Source of the DNA: Lumnitzera littorea | Lineage: Eukaryota; Streptophyta; Magnoliopsida; Myrtales; Combretaceae | Length of the DNA stretch: 64,000 nucleotides | Assembly: GCA_024138015.1 (NCBI GenBank) | Contig: JAMXBB010000007.1 | Location: 83,257,293 to 83,321,292 of the forward strand | Direction: 5' to 3' | Part shown: piece by piece, positions 12,359-22,955 of the stretch | Layout: every line of letters begins with the position of its first letter | How positions within the stretch are numbered: position 1 is the first letter of the stretch | The notes under the pieces: model-generated | Databases searched by the model: none | What the model saw: only the letters and a program-made list of their open reading frames with translations | What the model was told of the DNA's origin: nothing | Position numbers and translations under genes: made by a program

Positions 12359-13430
12359 AGCCAAATAGTATTTGATCAGACGGTCAATCTAACGGACTCT
12401 ATTTTAAGCTGACCATACTAAATTTCCCTTGATTATCCCAAATACATTTACTTAACTCTCTAAGCCTTATCACCTTAATTCAAGAGTTAAACCCAAATAA
12501 TTAATGAACTAAAAACCTAATTGTAGATTTAGCCCTCTACAATTTACAAATTCTTTAATTGTCTTTCCTTAAAAAGTTGATAAAGAATGTGATTTATTTG
12601 GAAATTATCATTAATAGTAATATTTCATTAAGTCATGCTTTAAGTTAATACTATGATGTTATGTGGCAATCAATATTTAAATTTGTTATATTTAATCAAA
12701 CTTTGCTTTATTAAACTTTTGATTAGGTTGTTAGTTTATGTTAAATGTTAAAATTATATCATTTTTATTTGTAAACGTAAATTTTATGATTATGCAATTT
12801 CCTATGCATTTATAACTATTCTATATATTTATTTGCAACCTTTCAATTGATAAATGCATCCAATTGAAACATAAAACATGTATCAAGTTGCAAATTTAGT
12901 TTTTCATATACAATTAAATGGATCGTGTTTCTAATTAAGGTCCTTAAGGCACAACCCATTTAAATACATTCATGAGATATAATTGGTTAAATACGTTCAC
13001 AAGCTATAATTGTTTAATACAAATTGCTAGCCTTAATAATGAAAGTAAAAGAAATACTAGCAATGTAATTTTTTTATATGAACATCATGAAAGTCCTTAA
13101 AAGTTCTTGGAAAAAAAAAATCATAAAAGTCCTTAAAAGTTTAAATTGTGTTTCTAGTTTTAAGAATAAAATGGTAATTTATTTAAATTTCTTTCCAAGT
13201 CTCTCCAATTATGATGAGTTGTAATAGATGGGCCAACGAAGAGCACCAAAATTTTCAACCGACCCAATCATTTAATGCCAATTGCCAACATTATACATAT
13301 ACTGCTAGTTCTCAACAGACGTCAGTAAACCGCTTGCCATCGCTAACGTCTCTCCCTTCTTTTTATCAAAACATGCCAAAAAAGCGAAATGAAATTTTAT
13401 TTCCTACCTATATATATATATATAAATAAT
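12359..13430. other. Intergenic, AT-rich
   Basis: Nothing gene-like is seen. A direct repeat of CATRAAAGTCCTTAAAAGTT occurs at about 13087 and 13122, and a short (TA)n run lies near 13410. The region from about 13200 on is less AT-rich and leads into the DnaJ gene promoter. Confidence 0.5.
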
Positions 13431-13469
13431 TTCACGATCAATGCTTCCAATGGGCTCCTATCCTTGGAC

Positions 13470-13700
13470 CCAAAAACATATGGGCCGAGCCGGCGGTGCC
13501 CACAACTGGCCCAACGTTCACAACAAAAGCATTGTTGACATCATACGGCGTATAAATGAGAGATTTCTGTTTCTACATGGAAAAATCAGCAATCCTTGCT
13601 CATTATCAAACTCCCCGAGTCCCGTGTATGGATGTGGTAATTTTTCGAGTGAAAACATCCCCAAGTTGGACATAAAGGGGAAAAACATAACAAAGTGAAA
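13470..13700 (+). promoter_or_regulatory. Promoter region of the DnaJ gene
   Basis: Several TGGGCC/GGCCCA cores lie upstream of the transcribed region (ATGGGCCGAG near 13479, CTGGCCCAAC near 13506, and a further one near 13230). These resemble site II elements of housekeeping genes. A pyrimidine-rich leader (CTCTTTCTCTTTCACTC, about 13707) follows. No convincing TATA box is placed. Confidence 0.4.
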
Positions 13701-13752
13701 ACCCCGTCTCTTTCTCTTTCACTCATTCCCCGTTGAAACCCTCGATTTTCTG

Positions 13753-14240
13753 GTAAGTTCGTATTTCCAGAAAATCCCTAAATTTAGTGTTTATGTAATT
13801 TAATTGCACATATTTGGATTATTTTTTGGTTGGATTTTCTTTATTGGCTGATTCAAACCTTATTATCGACGTCAGAATGCGATCTCGATTTTGCTGTGCT
13901 TTGGTCAATGAATTCCCTTTTGATTTATTGATTAATAATTTTGGATTGCGTAAATTGTCATGATTTTTTCAATTGGGTTTTGTTTATTTGTTGAATTAAA
14001 TTCTATTATCGATTTCAAAGTAAGATCTTTTCTTTTTCCCCCTTTTGCTTTGTGTTGTTGTTGAGTTTTCTAGGGTTTCTTTTTAAGTCTTTTGAGTTTT
14101 AAAGAAATTGTATGTAATATATGCTTTATACATGCTTGATTTGTGACTGGGTTTCTTATAATTGCTTGGCTAAATCTAAGTCATCGATAAAGATTTTATT
14201 TTGATTTGGATTTCAATATAATTTGATTTGATAGATCCAG
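13753..14240 (+). other. Probable 5'UTR intron of the DnaJ gene
   Basis: A strong donor, CTG|GTAAGTTCG, occurs at 13753 just after a pyrimidine-rich leader. The following sequence is T-rich and ends in candidate acceptors GATAG (14234) or ATCCAG (14240), about 60 bases before the ATG. Which acceptor is used cannot be settled without transcripts. Confidence 0.5.
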
Positions 14241-14299
14241 GGTTTCCGGTTGATTTTGTCTATTTGGGTGATTTGGGGTATTGAGTTTTCGTTGCCAAC

Positions 14300-15388
14300 A
14301 TGGATGGAAACAAGGACGATGCACTTAAGAGCTTGAAAATTGGGAAAGAAGCACTTGAATCGGGTGATCGTGCACGTGCTCTCAAATTTATCACCAAAGC
14401 ACGTCGTCTTGACCCAACCTTGCCTGTTGATGATCTCTTGTCAAAGATTGAATCGGAACCCGACACCCAATCTGAGCCAAATAATAATGGGTCAACCCCA
14501 GATCCTTCTACATCAGTCCCCTCCGAAAAACCCTCCATTCGGCACCGGAGTCCAGCAAATGGCTCGGCTTCTTCTTCTTCTTCTTTAACTGGTACTTATA
14601 CCCAAGAGCAGATTGCTATTGTGAGGGAAATTAAGAAGAAGAAGTGTTACTATGAGATATTGGGGTTGGAGAAGAGTTGCACTGTTGAGGATGTGAGGAA
14701 GGCATATAGGAAGCTTTCCTTGAAAGTGCACCCAGATAAGAACAAAGCCCCAGGTGCTGAAGAGGCATTCAAGGCGGTTTCGAAAGCTTTTCAGTGTTTG
14801 AACAATGAGGAGAGTCGTAGGAAGTATGATGTCACTGGTTCTGAGGAGCCTGTCTATGAGCGGCGTGCTGCAAGACACGGGCATGGTCAAGGCTTCAATG
14901 GATTTTACGAGGCTGAATTTGATGCAGATGAGATATTTAGGAGTTTCTTTTTTGGTGGAATGCATCCAGCGACCACACAGTATCGAACTTTTCATTTTGG
15001 CACTGGAGCAAGACAAAGGAATGTGGATAATGGTTCTGGTGGATCTGGCTTTAGGTTATTGATTCAATTATTACCTGTGATTTTGATTCTACTCTTGAAT
15101 TTCTTGCCTTCTTCAGAGCCAATTTACTCCTTGCAAAGGGCGTATCCATATGAGTACAAGTTTACTACTCAGAAGGGTGTCAACTATTATGTCAAGTCAA
15201 TGAAATATGAGCAGGATTATCCACCGAATAGTGCAGAAAGAGTGGCGATCGAAGGGAAGATCGAGAGAGATTATGTGTCCATACTTTCACAGAATTGTCG
15301 GTATGAAATGCAAAGACGTCAGTGGGGTTTTATAAGGGAGATGCCACACTGTGATATGCTACAAAAGTTTCAGAATGCTGCTGCATGA
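14300..15388 (+). CDS. DnaJ (Hsp40) protein with DUF1977, DNAJB12/B14-like
   Basis: The 362-residue protein is an Hsp40 co-chaperone that would stimulate Hsp70 ATPase activity. The family is anchored in the ER membrane with the J domain in the cytosol and is linked to membrane-protein quality control. The J domain runs from about residue 114 to 178, with the catalytic HPD at 144-146. A Ser-rich linker precedes it, and a Gly/Phe-rich stretch with FFFGG follows (about 193-221). One hydrophobic membrane segment lies at about 241-260. The C-terminal DUF1977 region (about 265-355) includes a YYVKS motif. The N-terminal 45 residues are helical and repeat-like, as in plant homologues. The coding part is a single exon, as known for Arabidopsis relatives, and the start is the first ATG after the probable 5'UTR intron. 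No break is seen. Confidence 0.93.
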   Translation: MDGNKDDALKSLKIGKEALESGDRARALKFITKARRLDPTLPVDDLLSKIESEPDTQSEPNNNGSTPDPSTSVPSEKPSIRHRSPANGSASSSSSLTGTYTQEQIAIVREIKKKKCYYEILGLEKSCTVEDVRKAYRKLSLKVHPDKNKAPGAEEAFKAVSKAFQCLNNEESRRKYDVTGSEEPVYERRAARHGHGQGFNGFYEAEFDADEIFRSFFFGGMHPATTQYRTFHFGTGARQRNVDNGSGGSGFRLLIQLLPVILILLLNFLPSSEPIYSLQRAYPYEYKFTTQKGVNYYVKSMKYEQDYPPNSAERVAIEGKIERDYVSILSQNCRYEMQRRQWGFIREMPHCDMLQKFQNAAA

Positions 15389-17014
15389 TGAGCCGAAATG
15401 AGGTTTGTATACTTCACACATGATGTGACTATACTTTTATGGTTTGCATTCAGAAGTTTGTACCACATATATTTCTTTTTGTTGTCTAGGGGATGGTGGC
15501 TTTGTGAGAATAGATGTCATTATATCAATATATTCTTGTATGCTTGTTATGTTACCCTTGTTTGTACAGTATGCTTCAAATTACTTGATCATATTATTTC
15601 CTTGGCCTGGTGAAATTAGCCTCTAGTTACCTTCTATGAGCCGAAATTGACCATTTCAGCCACTACAATTGGAGATCCCATGTTCATGAAGTTTTAATTG
15701 TGGTTTGACTGATGGAATGCATTTTTGTACCGGGTTTACAAACTTCTGCAGAGAACGTGGTGAAACCAGTTCTGTCTGATAGTTGCTTCTGATTTTGTAG
15801 GTTGATGCATAACCGAGTTTTATTCTCTTTAATTCATTGCAGATTGCCTGGCAAGCAGTGTTCTCGACAATTCCCACCTGGAGAGTACCAGGCTTTGAGA
15901 TCTCATTTGGTAGATGAAAGAAGATATGCGGTTTTTGGTCTTCCAAGGAATTTGGACTTCAAACACATGTTATCCCGCACACCTTAGTTTGTTAGGTTCT
16001 AGGGTGTGATACATATATGCTCTTTCGAGCGTCGTAATATGCATTTAACTATAGTTTCCCTACTTTGGTTTTGTTTGTTGATCGGTGCATCCGCAAAGCC
16101 ATCAACTGGATACATTTGAGGCGGCTGTGAGGTACCTATAACATTTTTGGCACCTTGTGTATATTATTTAAGTTCACTTTAGTTGGTCAAAATGGTGCAG
16201 TGCACTAGATTTATAATAATTTACCCTGGCAGATGTCTATTTTGTGGTGATTGGTTTAATATGGTGAATTGAACTTTCTGGCCTGTCTTTTTATTTTTTT
16301 CTTTTCTTTTCTTTTCTGTGTAGCAAGGTATGTGCCATGGGGTTTATTCTTTAAACGTGATGCAAGGGTGTAGACGAGACACAGCTATTTTACTTTTAAT
16401 TATAAAAAGAAGTATTTAGTAGGTTCAGTTTTTTGGTCTAGTTTGATAGGTGAAGTTTCGATTTTCAGTCATGGTTGGTTTTGGTTTGGCTTGTATTACA
16501 ATTCAATTAGGTCAGCTCGAACCAAACTAGAGTTATCTGTGGGGTGTTATGTTGGCATCTGATTGAATGAAAACCTGAACATAAGGTAGGTTGTAATTTT
16601 TCTCTGGGAAAGCTTAACTTTGGTGGTAACAATTTCGATGTCATCCAATGCGATATTTGATAATTATAAAGCTTTTATCAAAAAATAAAAATTGGAAAAA
16701 GAAAATATAGGATTGAGGCAAGGCACGACTGAAAGGGGAAAAATGCTAATTCTCAAAAGTTTTCTTGCAATATATCCTATGAATGAGAGAACAACCTAAA
16801 ATGTATAGACTCAAAACGCATAAGTAGAAGCTGTTCTAAATTTATCCATCAACTACAAGGGTTCACCCCATAGAGTTAAAAGAGTGATTTTAATCATCCT
16901 TGAATTAACTGTGCATGATGGAAAAGCAACATCCAATTCATTCCTCTTGATAGCAGATGTATGAGGAACACCATAACCTTTTTATTTACTAACAAGATAT
17001 CAAGAGGAAAACTA
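15389..17014 (+). other. 3' region of the DnaJ gene and intergenic sequence
   Basis: Directly after the stop lies T-rich sequence suited to a 3'UTR. Acceptor-like ends (TTGTAG near 15800, ATTGCAG near 15842) hint that the 3'UTR may be spliced or that other transcripts pass here. Small reading frames at 15398-15987 are not recognised and have no conserved motif. A (TTTTC)n run lies at about 16297-16316. Confidence 0.4.
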
Positions 17015-17228
17015 CAGTAGAGCTTTTATAAATTAATAGTATTAAGATTGTGAAATTTTATTAATTTAGAGAAATATTAATTAATTGATCAATTAATTAT
17101 TTATTAATTTAAAGAGTTTTTTGGTTTAGCAAATATAAATTTAATTACATAAAAAATTTATTATATATTACTAATATATGTATTGTGAATTAATTTAAAA
17201 AGAAAACTCGTTGTATGTATGTATGTGC

Positions 17229-17259
<31 letters not shown>

Positions 17260-17765
17260 AATAATTATATGAATAGTATTCATTATTTTTAATACTTAAA
17301 TAAAATTCATTGTATTGACTAGTTAAACAAAGTTTAATATAAATTACTTGTATCTATGGGTTTATTATATTAGAACTAAATACATTCAGTATATGATAAT
17401 GAAGTGAACTAATCACGTAAAAGGATGCACTTATAGCAGCAACAACTCTTAATAATTTTTTGTTGTAGTCTGAAAATGTGACACGAGTGTTTTTAAAGTA
17501 AGGAGAAAAAGTTAGAAAATGAAATCCACCTAGATTTAAATTTCAATAAAAAACAAATAATAGTAGATATATATTTTACTAAATTGTTTATAATTTTAAA
17601 GATTTATTAATTTATAATATTGATGAGAATATAGATTATATAAGGGTTTTTTTAAAAATTATTATCTTGTTAATCGATAGAAATTATCAATTTTGTAAAC
17701 TGATCTAAATGAGGACTAAGAAAAATTATTGTAGGGAAGCTATTAATTTATAGCAGTTTTAACTG
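17015..17765. mobile_element. MITE-like element with TATAAATTAATAG ends
   Basis: The left end CAGTAGAGCTTTTATAAATTAATAG and the inverted right end (CAGTTAAAACTGCTATAAATTAATAG on the minus strand) share a core of about 13 bases at the same distance from their tips. The interior is very AT-rich with a (GT)n/(AT)n run at about 17212-17260. No target duplication was recognised. The superfamily is not assigned. Confidence 0.4.
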
Positions 17766-18479
17766 AAGAGGTACCGTTGAGAAGATTAATTACGTAGTTA
17801 TGTTCTATATGTGAGCTCCGAGAGGACAGAACACGAGATTAGTAGAATTCATCTTTTGGCATGTAAGCAAATGGAATTTACATACGGTCTCACTTTTTTA
17901 TGCTAAGTCAATCAAGATGTATTAAGAAATAAATTCAACCAGTTGCATATACATTAAAGAAGGGACTCGTGTTTATCGTCATCTTCTATCCACGTCAATG
18001 CCGTTATTGCTTTCACTTGACCAATGACCATGCCTTTACGCAAACCGACAGCTCAAGACCCGCAGCGAAGAAATTTTGAAACTGTAAATTACATGGAGAA
18101 GCAAGGATACATGCAACTGCTGACTGCATTTCCAAATTAAGATAAAACCTACGGAACGCAGCTTTTCTAGTATCAACAATTGGCACTCGCCTTTATATAG
18201 AAGGGTGTGTTTACTTGGAAAAACAGAAATCCATGCTATCAATCAGCTCATCCCAATACTTACAAACTAAAAAAAGAGATGTATCAGATTATAGATTAAG
18301 CATACACACCAAGGGCTCGTACGTGATTTTCCTTGTTTCCTTTTGCATGATGTCTAGAATATTTAGCGATTATCTTAAAAAGGACAAGAAGAGCAAGATA
18401 ACGTTACTCGCTCAACTCATACTAGAAAAGATGTGAGAGGCAGAAGTAATAGTAGAGTACCAAATGGTATAACTAATAC
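17766..18479. other. Unassigned sequence before the Tat element
   Basis: Reading frames at 18036-18242 (minus) and 18215-18436 (plus) have no recognised motif. A TTTATATAGAAGG box near 18190 is TATA-like but no gene follows it. This could be the decayed gag end of the next element or unrelated sequence. Confidence 0.35.
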
Positions 18480-18599
18480 AATTGTTGGTTGAAATTTCAT
18501 CATAGGCTAGTCAAGCTTTTCGAGTTCGACTAATGTCATTCACTATGTTTGTAATGTACAGGGCAAAAAGATAAAAATCGACAATACAATTTTCTTTAT

Positions 18600-19020
18600 A
18601 AAAGAGGATTTTGAAGGAAATTAAAAAGCCTCACATTGATGCACTCGTGGTTGGCATGAGAATTGCTAACTTTGAGATTAAGAAAATTCTTGTTGACATT
18701 GAAAGTTCAACAGATGTTATTTTCTAACATGTTTTTTATCAAATGAGACCAAAGATCAAGGAACCACCAAGATCTTATAGCTACGAGTTGTATGTTTTTA
18801 ATAATCAACCCGTCTGGATAACCAGAGTAATTTTCCTACCAATTCAGATTGGAGATGATGAGCATGTTACAGAAGATAAAGTAGACTTTCTCGTTATCAA
18901 GCATTTGTCCCCATATAATATGATTATGAGATGGATGTGTCAGTAATTATTTGGCATAATCCCTTCTACTGCTCACCTCAAGGCCAATTTCTTGCCTTCT
19001 ACTATAGTTGGTATATTCAA
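18600..19020 (+). pseudogene. Tat aspartic protease remnant
   Basis: The sequence encodes PHIDALVVGM, then ILVDIESSTD, where the active-site D-T-G-S-S of the family reads D-I-E-S-S. A YNMIMR block at about 18915 stands where intact elements have YNxILGRP. The catalytic Thr and Gly are lost. A stop follows IF at 18724. In intact elements this enzyme cuts the Gag-Pol polyprotein. Confidence 0.7.
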
Positions 19021-19150
19021 AGGGAATCAATAGTTAGTAAGATCATTGTCTATAAAAGAGTTATGATGAGAAGAAATTTTTCAAGTCAAAATTTGCTCAG
19101 AAGAAAAGTCAGTTAACACAGATAATGCTGAGGACGAGACAAAAGAAATT

Positions 19151-20580
19151 ATGTTGGGAAACAATCTTGAGAAGACAACAAGGATAGGGAAAACATTGTT
19201 AGCAGACATTTGCCAAAGTTTAATCGACTTTTTGCAAGATAACACTGATGTATTCACATGGTCTCTCTCAAATATGCCCGGTATCCTTAGAGATGTTTTG
19301 GTACATAAGTTTCAAATCGATTCAAATGTAAAGATGATTCAACAAAGAAAAAGACATTTTACCCTTGAGAGGCAAGCGGCCATAGAGGAAGAAGTCTAGA
19401 AACTCCTAAAAATAGGATTCATTAGAGAAGAGCCTTATTCGACTTGGCTAGCTAGTTATTTGTTAGTGAAAATGTATAATGGCAAGAGGCTTATGTGTAT
19501 AAACTTCATAGATTTGAAAGGGGTCTATCCTAAAGATTCTTTTTCCTTGCCAAGAATAGATTAGATGGTTGACTCAACTATCAAGCATGCTTTACTCTCT
19601 TTCATGGATGTGCTTTCCAGCTAAAATCAAATTAAAATGGATCAAGAAGATAAAGTTCACATGTCATTTGTCACTAACTTTAAAACATACTGTAATACGG
19701 TGATGCCCTTTGGGCTAAAAAACGCTAGTGCAACTTATCGGCAGCTTATCACCATAATGTTCAAGCCTTAGATTCATTGGAACATCGAAGTGTGTGTCGA
19801 CGATATCATTGTGAAAAGCACGATAAAGAATCGGTATCTCGCCGATCTTGAGGAAACATTCAATACTTTAAGGAGGAGATACAATATGAAACTGAATTCG
19901 CAAAAGTGCATTTTTAATACTACTTCGGGAAAGTTTTTAGGATACATGGTCATTTGGCGCGGTATTGAAGAAAATCCAAGAAAGATTGATGCGATCAGAA
20001 ATATGAAATCTCCTTATACCATCAAGAAGATTCAAGAGCTGATTAGGCAAATAGCTGCCCTGAATAAGTTCGTGTCGAGAAGTGCGAATGGGTGTGTAGA
20101 GTTCTTTAAAATTTTAAAGAATCTGAAAGATTTCAAGTGGATAGATAAGTGCAAAAGAGCATTTGACAAGCTTAAAGAATTTCTTATATCATCACCAATA
20201 CTTTTGACACTTATTTTAGGAGAAAGTTTATATTTATACCTATCAATTAGTACTTGAGCACTTTCCTATGTGTTGGTTCGAATCAAAGGCATGGAGCATT
20301 AGCCAATTTATTACGCGAGTCATGTTCTACAAGGACTGGAACATTGATATACCAAAATTGAGAAATTTGTGTTAGTAGTGGTTTTCTTAGTAAGGAAGTC
20401 AAAACCATATTTTAAGGCTCATCAAATTGTAGTCCTTATTGATCAACCTTTATAGCAAGCTTTGCAATAGCCAGATTCCTCGGAAAGGACGATGAAGTAT
20501 GTTTTAGAGCTAAGTGCTTATGACATACAATATAAATCTAGAATGGCATTAAAAGCTCAAATGTTGGCGGATTTTCTAGT
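19151..20580 (+). pseudogene. Tat reverse transcriptase and RNase H, broken
   Basis: A D-V-F-T-W-S segment and MPGI block (about 19247-19280) precede the reverse transcriptase. Recognisable blocks include GFIREEPYSTWLA (about 19411), MPFGLKNAS (about 19704) and the catalytic box, which reads CVDDI at about 19794 instead of YVDD. The KLNSQKC..GKFLGYMV block and the IAALNKFVSR connection domain follow to about 20090. The RNase H ends near KAQMLADFLVEF (about 20550). Several stops break the frame (19397, 19561, 19768, 20255). Confidence 0.85.
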
Positions 20581-20599
20581 TGAGTTCACAAGTGAAGAA

Positions 20600-21117
20600 G
20601 ACAGTATAGAAATTGTTGACAAGCTAATGTGGAATCTTTATGTTGATGGTTCTTTGACTAAAAGGGAAGTGGTGTGGGTCTTATCCTGTAGGGACACCAT
20701 AATATCAAGGTTAATTATGTTTTGAAGTTTAGATTTCTAGCTAGCAACAATGAAGAAGAATAAGAAGCCTTAATAACAAAACTCAGATTAGCAAAGGAAG
20801 GTAGTACCGAGAAAATTGAAGTTTTCTTAGATTAACAACTTGTTGTGAATCAAGTCAAAGGAAGTTATGCGACAAAAGAGAAAAAAATGAGAAAGTGCTT
20901 GTTGATAGTACGAACACTCATGGAGAAATTTCAGTCCTTTTTTATCTACAAGATACCAAGGAGCAGGAACATTATAGTTGATAAGCTGTCAAAGTTAATA
21001 AGTATGGTACTTCCTAATTTGAATGACAAACTCTTTGTCGAGTTTCTCCCACATAAGAGCTTAGAAATTATTCAGCAAAGCTTTGAATTAGTTCCCTGCT
21101 CAAAAGAGAGGTCTTAG
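20600..21117 (+). pseudogene. Second (archaeal-type) RNase H of the Tat element
   Basis: The WNLYVDGSLT start (about 20631), the QLVVNQVKGSY-type block (about 20838), and the IPRSRNIIVDKLSKL end (about 20953) match the extra RNase H that marks the Tat lineage. Stops interrupt it near 20725 and 20835. Having this domain as well as the ordinary RNase H is the main basis for the Tat call. Confidence 0.75.
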
Positions 21118-21199
21118 ATGCACCTAATTGTAGATTATTTGAAGGACGGTGTCCTTCTTGATGATAGGAAAGAAGCTTGAGGGTTAATTTATTAGGCTA

Positions 21200-22330
21200 C
21201 ACATTACATGCCGATAGATGATCAATTGCACAAATGTGATGTTTCCTAACCTTACAATTTGATGCCTTCCACCAAAAGATGTACAATGAGTATTATCCAA
21301 GCTATACAGCGGTGTATGCAGCAATCATGTATAGGGACAAACGTTGTATATCCATGCTCTACGACTTAGCTATTACTGGTCGACAATGAAAGATGATGCG
21401 AGAACATTTGTTTGATAGTGTCTACAATGCCAGAAGCACGAGGCATCGAGTCATGCGCCTTTAATTGAGTTGTGCTACTTAACTAATCCTTGGCCCTTTA
21501 CTCAATGGGGGTTAGACATACTTGGATTGTTTCCAAAGATTATGGCCTAGTAGCAATTCGTCATTGTTGCTATGGATTATTTTACCAAGTAGGTAGAGGT
21601 CGAGGCATTGGTGAGAATCACAAAACAAAAGATAAAGGTTTCTGTTTTCAACTTCATTATATTGAGATTTGGGGTCCCATTTATGATAATCACGATAATG
21701 GACATAATTTGATAATGACAAATTTTGGGCATTTTGCGAAAAACACAACATCCGTTTGAATTACACATCTATAGCACATCCTCAGACTAATGGGCAAGTG
21801 GAAACTATTAATAACATCATCATACATGGCTTGAAGAAGAAAGTTGATCAAGCTAAAAGTAAATGGGTTGATGAATTGTCGGATGTTTTATAAGGATACA
21901 AGACTACCTATAGAACTGTAATAGAGGAAACAACCTTTAGGTTAGCATAAGATACAGAAGCAATATTGCTAATTGAATTAGACTTACCCAATCTACGTAC
22001 GCAAAATTTCAACGTGATGACCAACCAGGTTAGTTTGATTGCTAATTTAGATACTTTACAAGAACGAAAGTTGCAACATACTAACACAGGGCAACCAAGT
22101 ATTACAATTAGAAGGTGAAACATAAGGTCTTCTACCTTGGAGATTTGGTTTGTGGGAAATTAGAGGCGATTGGTGAATGAGATGGATAAGGGAAACTCAG
22201 TTCAAATTAAGAGGATCTTGTTAGGATCCAGGAAGGTGTAGGTGAGAGGGCCTATCGACTAAAGAGATTAGATGGAACAATCATCCCTCGCACATGGAAT
22301 GTTGAGAATTTGAAGTTTTATTTTAATTAA
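21200..22330 (+). pseudogene. Tat integrase, broken
   Basis: Blocks seen are YYWSTMKDDA (about 21375), the zinc-finger CLQCQKHEASSHAP (about 21420), WPFTQWGLDILG (about 21491), a VAMDYFTK block (about 21566), and the NGQVE/NNIIIHGLKKK block (about 21792-21843). The terminal IPRTWNVENLKFYF (about 22284) is the usual end of Tat pol. Stops and frameshifts are frequent. It would have joined element cDNA to host DNA. Confidence 0.8.
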
Positions 22331-22955
22331 TCTCTTTAATGTTTTATCTCTACTTGCTTTGTAAGGCACTAGCCTAATTCTTGTTTCAAATGTGAATGCT
22401 TATTCCAAGTTCCAATATCGACTTGTTTATGTTCCTGATCATTTCATGATTAGTAAATTATTATTAATTTTAAGCTATACAGTAAATGAACTTGTATTTA
22501 ATAAGTTCAAACTTATCGTGGTTAGCAAACTTTATAACTTAGTCAAAAAGCCGAATAACGAATGTGATAGTTCTTATAGGCAATCTTATGGCTTAAATAA
22601 GATGACTAGTTCACGTCCTAAATGACTAACAGACATTGTCTTTAAAAGACTTCCAACACATCACCTATGAAATAAAACATGTCGAGAAAATTTAGGCGTA
22701 TGAAATAAAACATGTTAGGAAAACAATGCGCATGAAATATGATGTGCCAAAACTATTAAATTGCACTTGAGAGGAAATGTGCATAATATTAATAACAAAT
22801 ACAATATTAGTTATTCGGCCACTCTACCAAATCTTATCCATACAACTCCATAAAAACAAAACATCTTAATGATCTTATGATTTCAAGATGTTCTTAGATT
22901 GAGCAGAGGCATTCTCTTCATCGAAAGCTAGGACCTTATTGGAGCATATCTCTTT
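22331..22955. other. Spacer between pol and the antisense gene
   Basis: This 3' untranslated part of the Tat element has no recognised domain. The frame at 22392-22625 is not convincing. A near-repeat of ATGAAATAAAACATGT occurs at about 22667 and 22700. Confidence 0.4.

Noticed and set aside
14260..15062. Open frames on the other strand and in other frames across the DnaJ gene
   Set aside because: They are shadows of the DnaJ coding sequence, with Ser-rich or low-complexity translations and no motif.
15656..15987. Overlapping frames on both strands downstream of the DnaJ gene
   Set aside because: No recognisable domain. They lie where the 3'UTR is expected, and opposite frames overlap the same bases.
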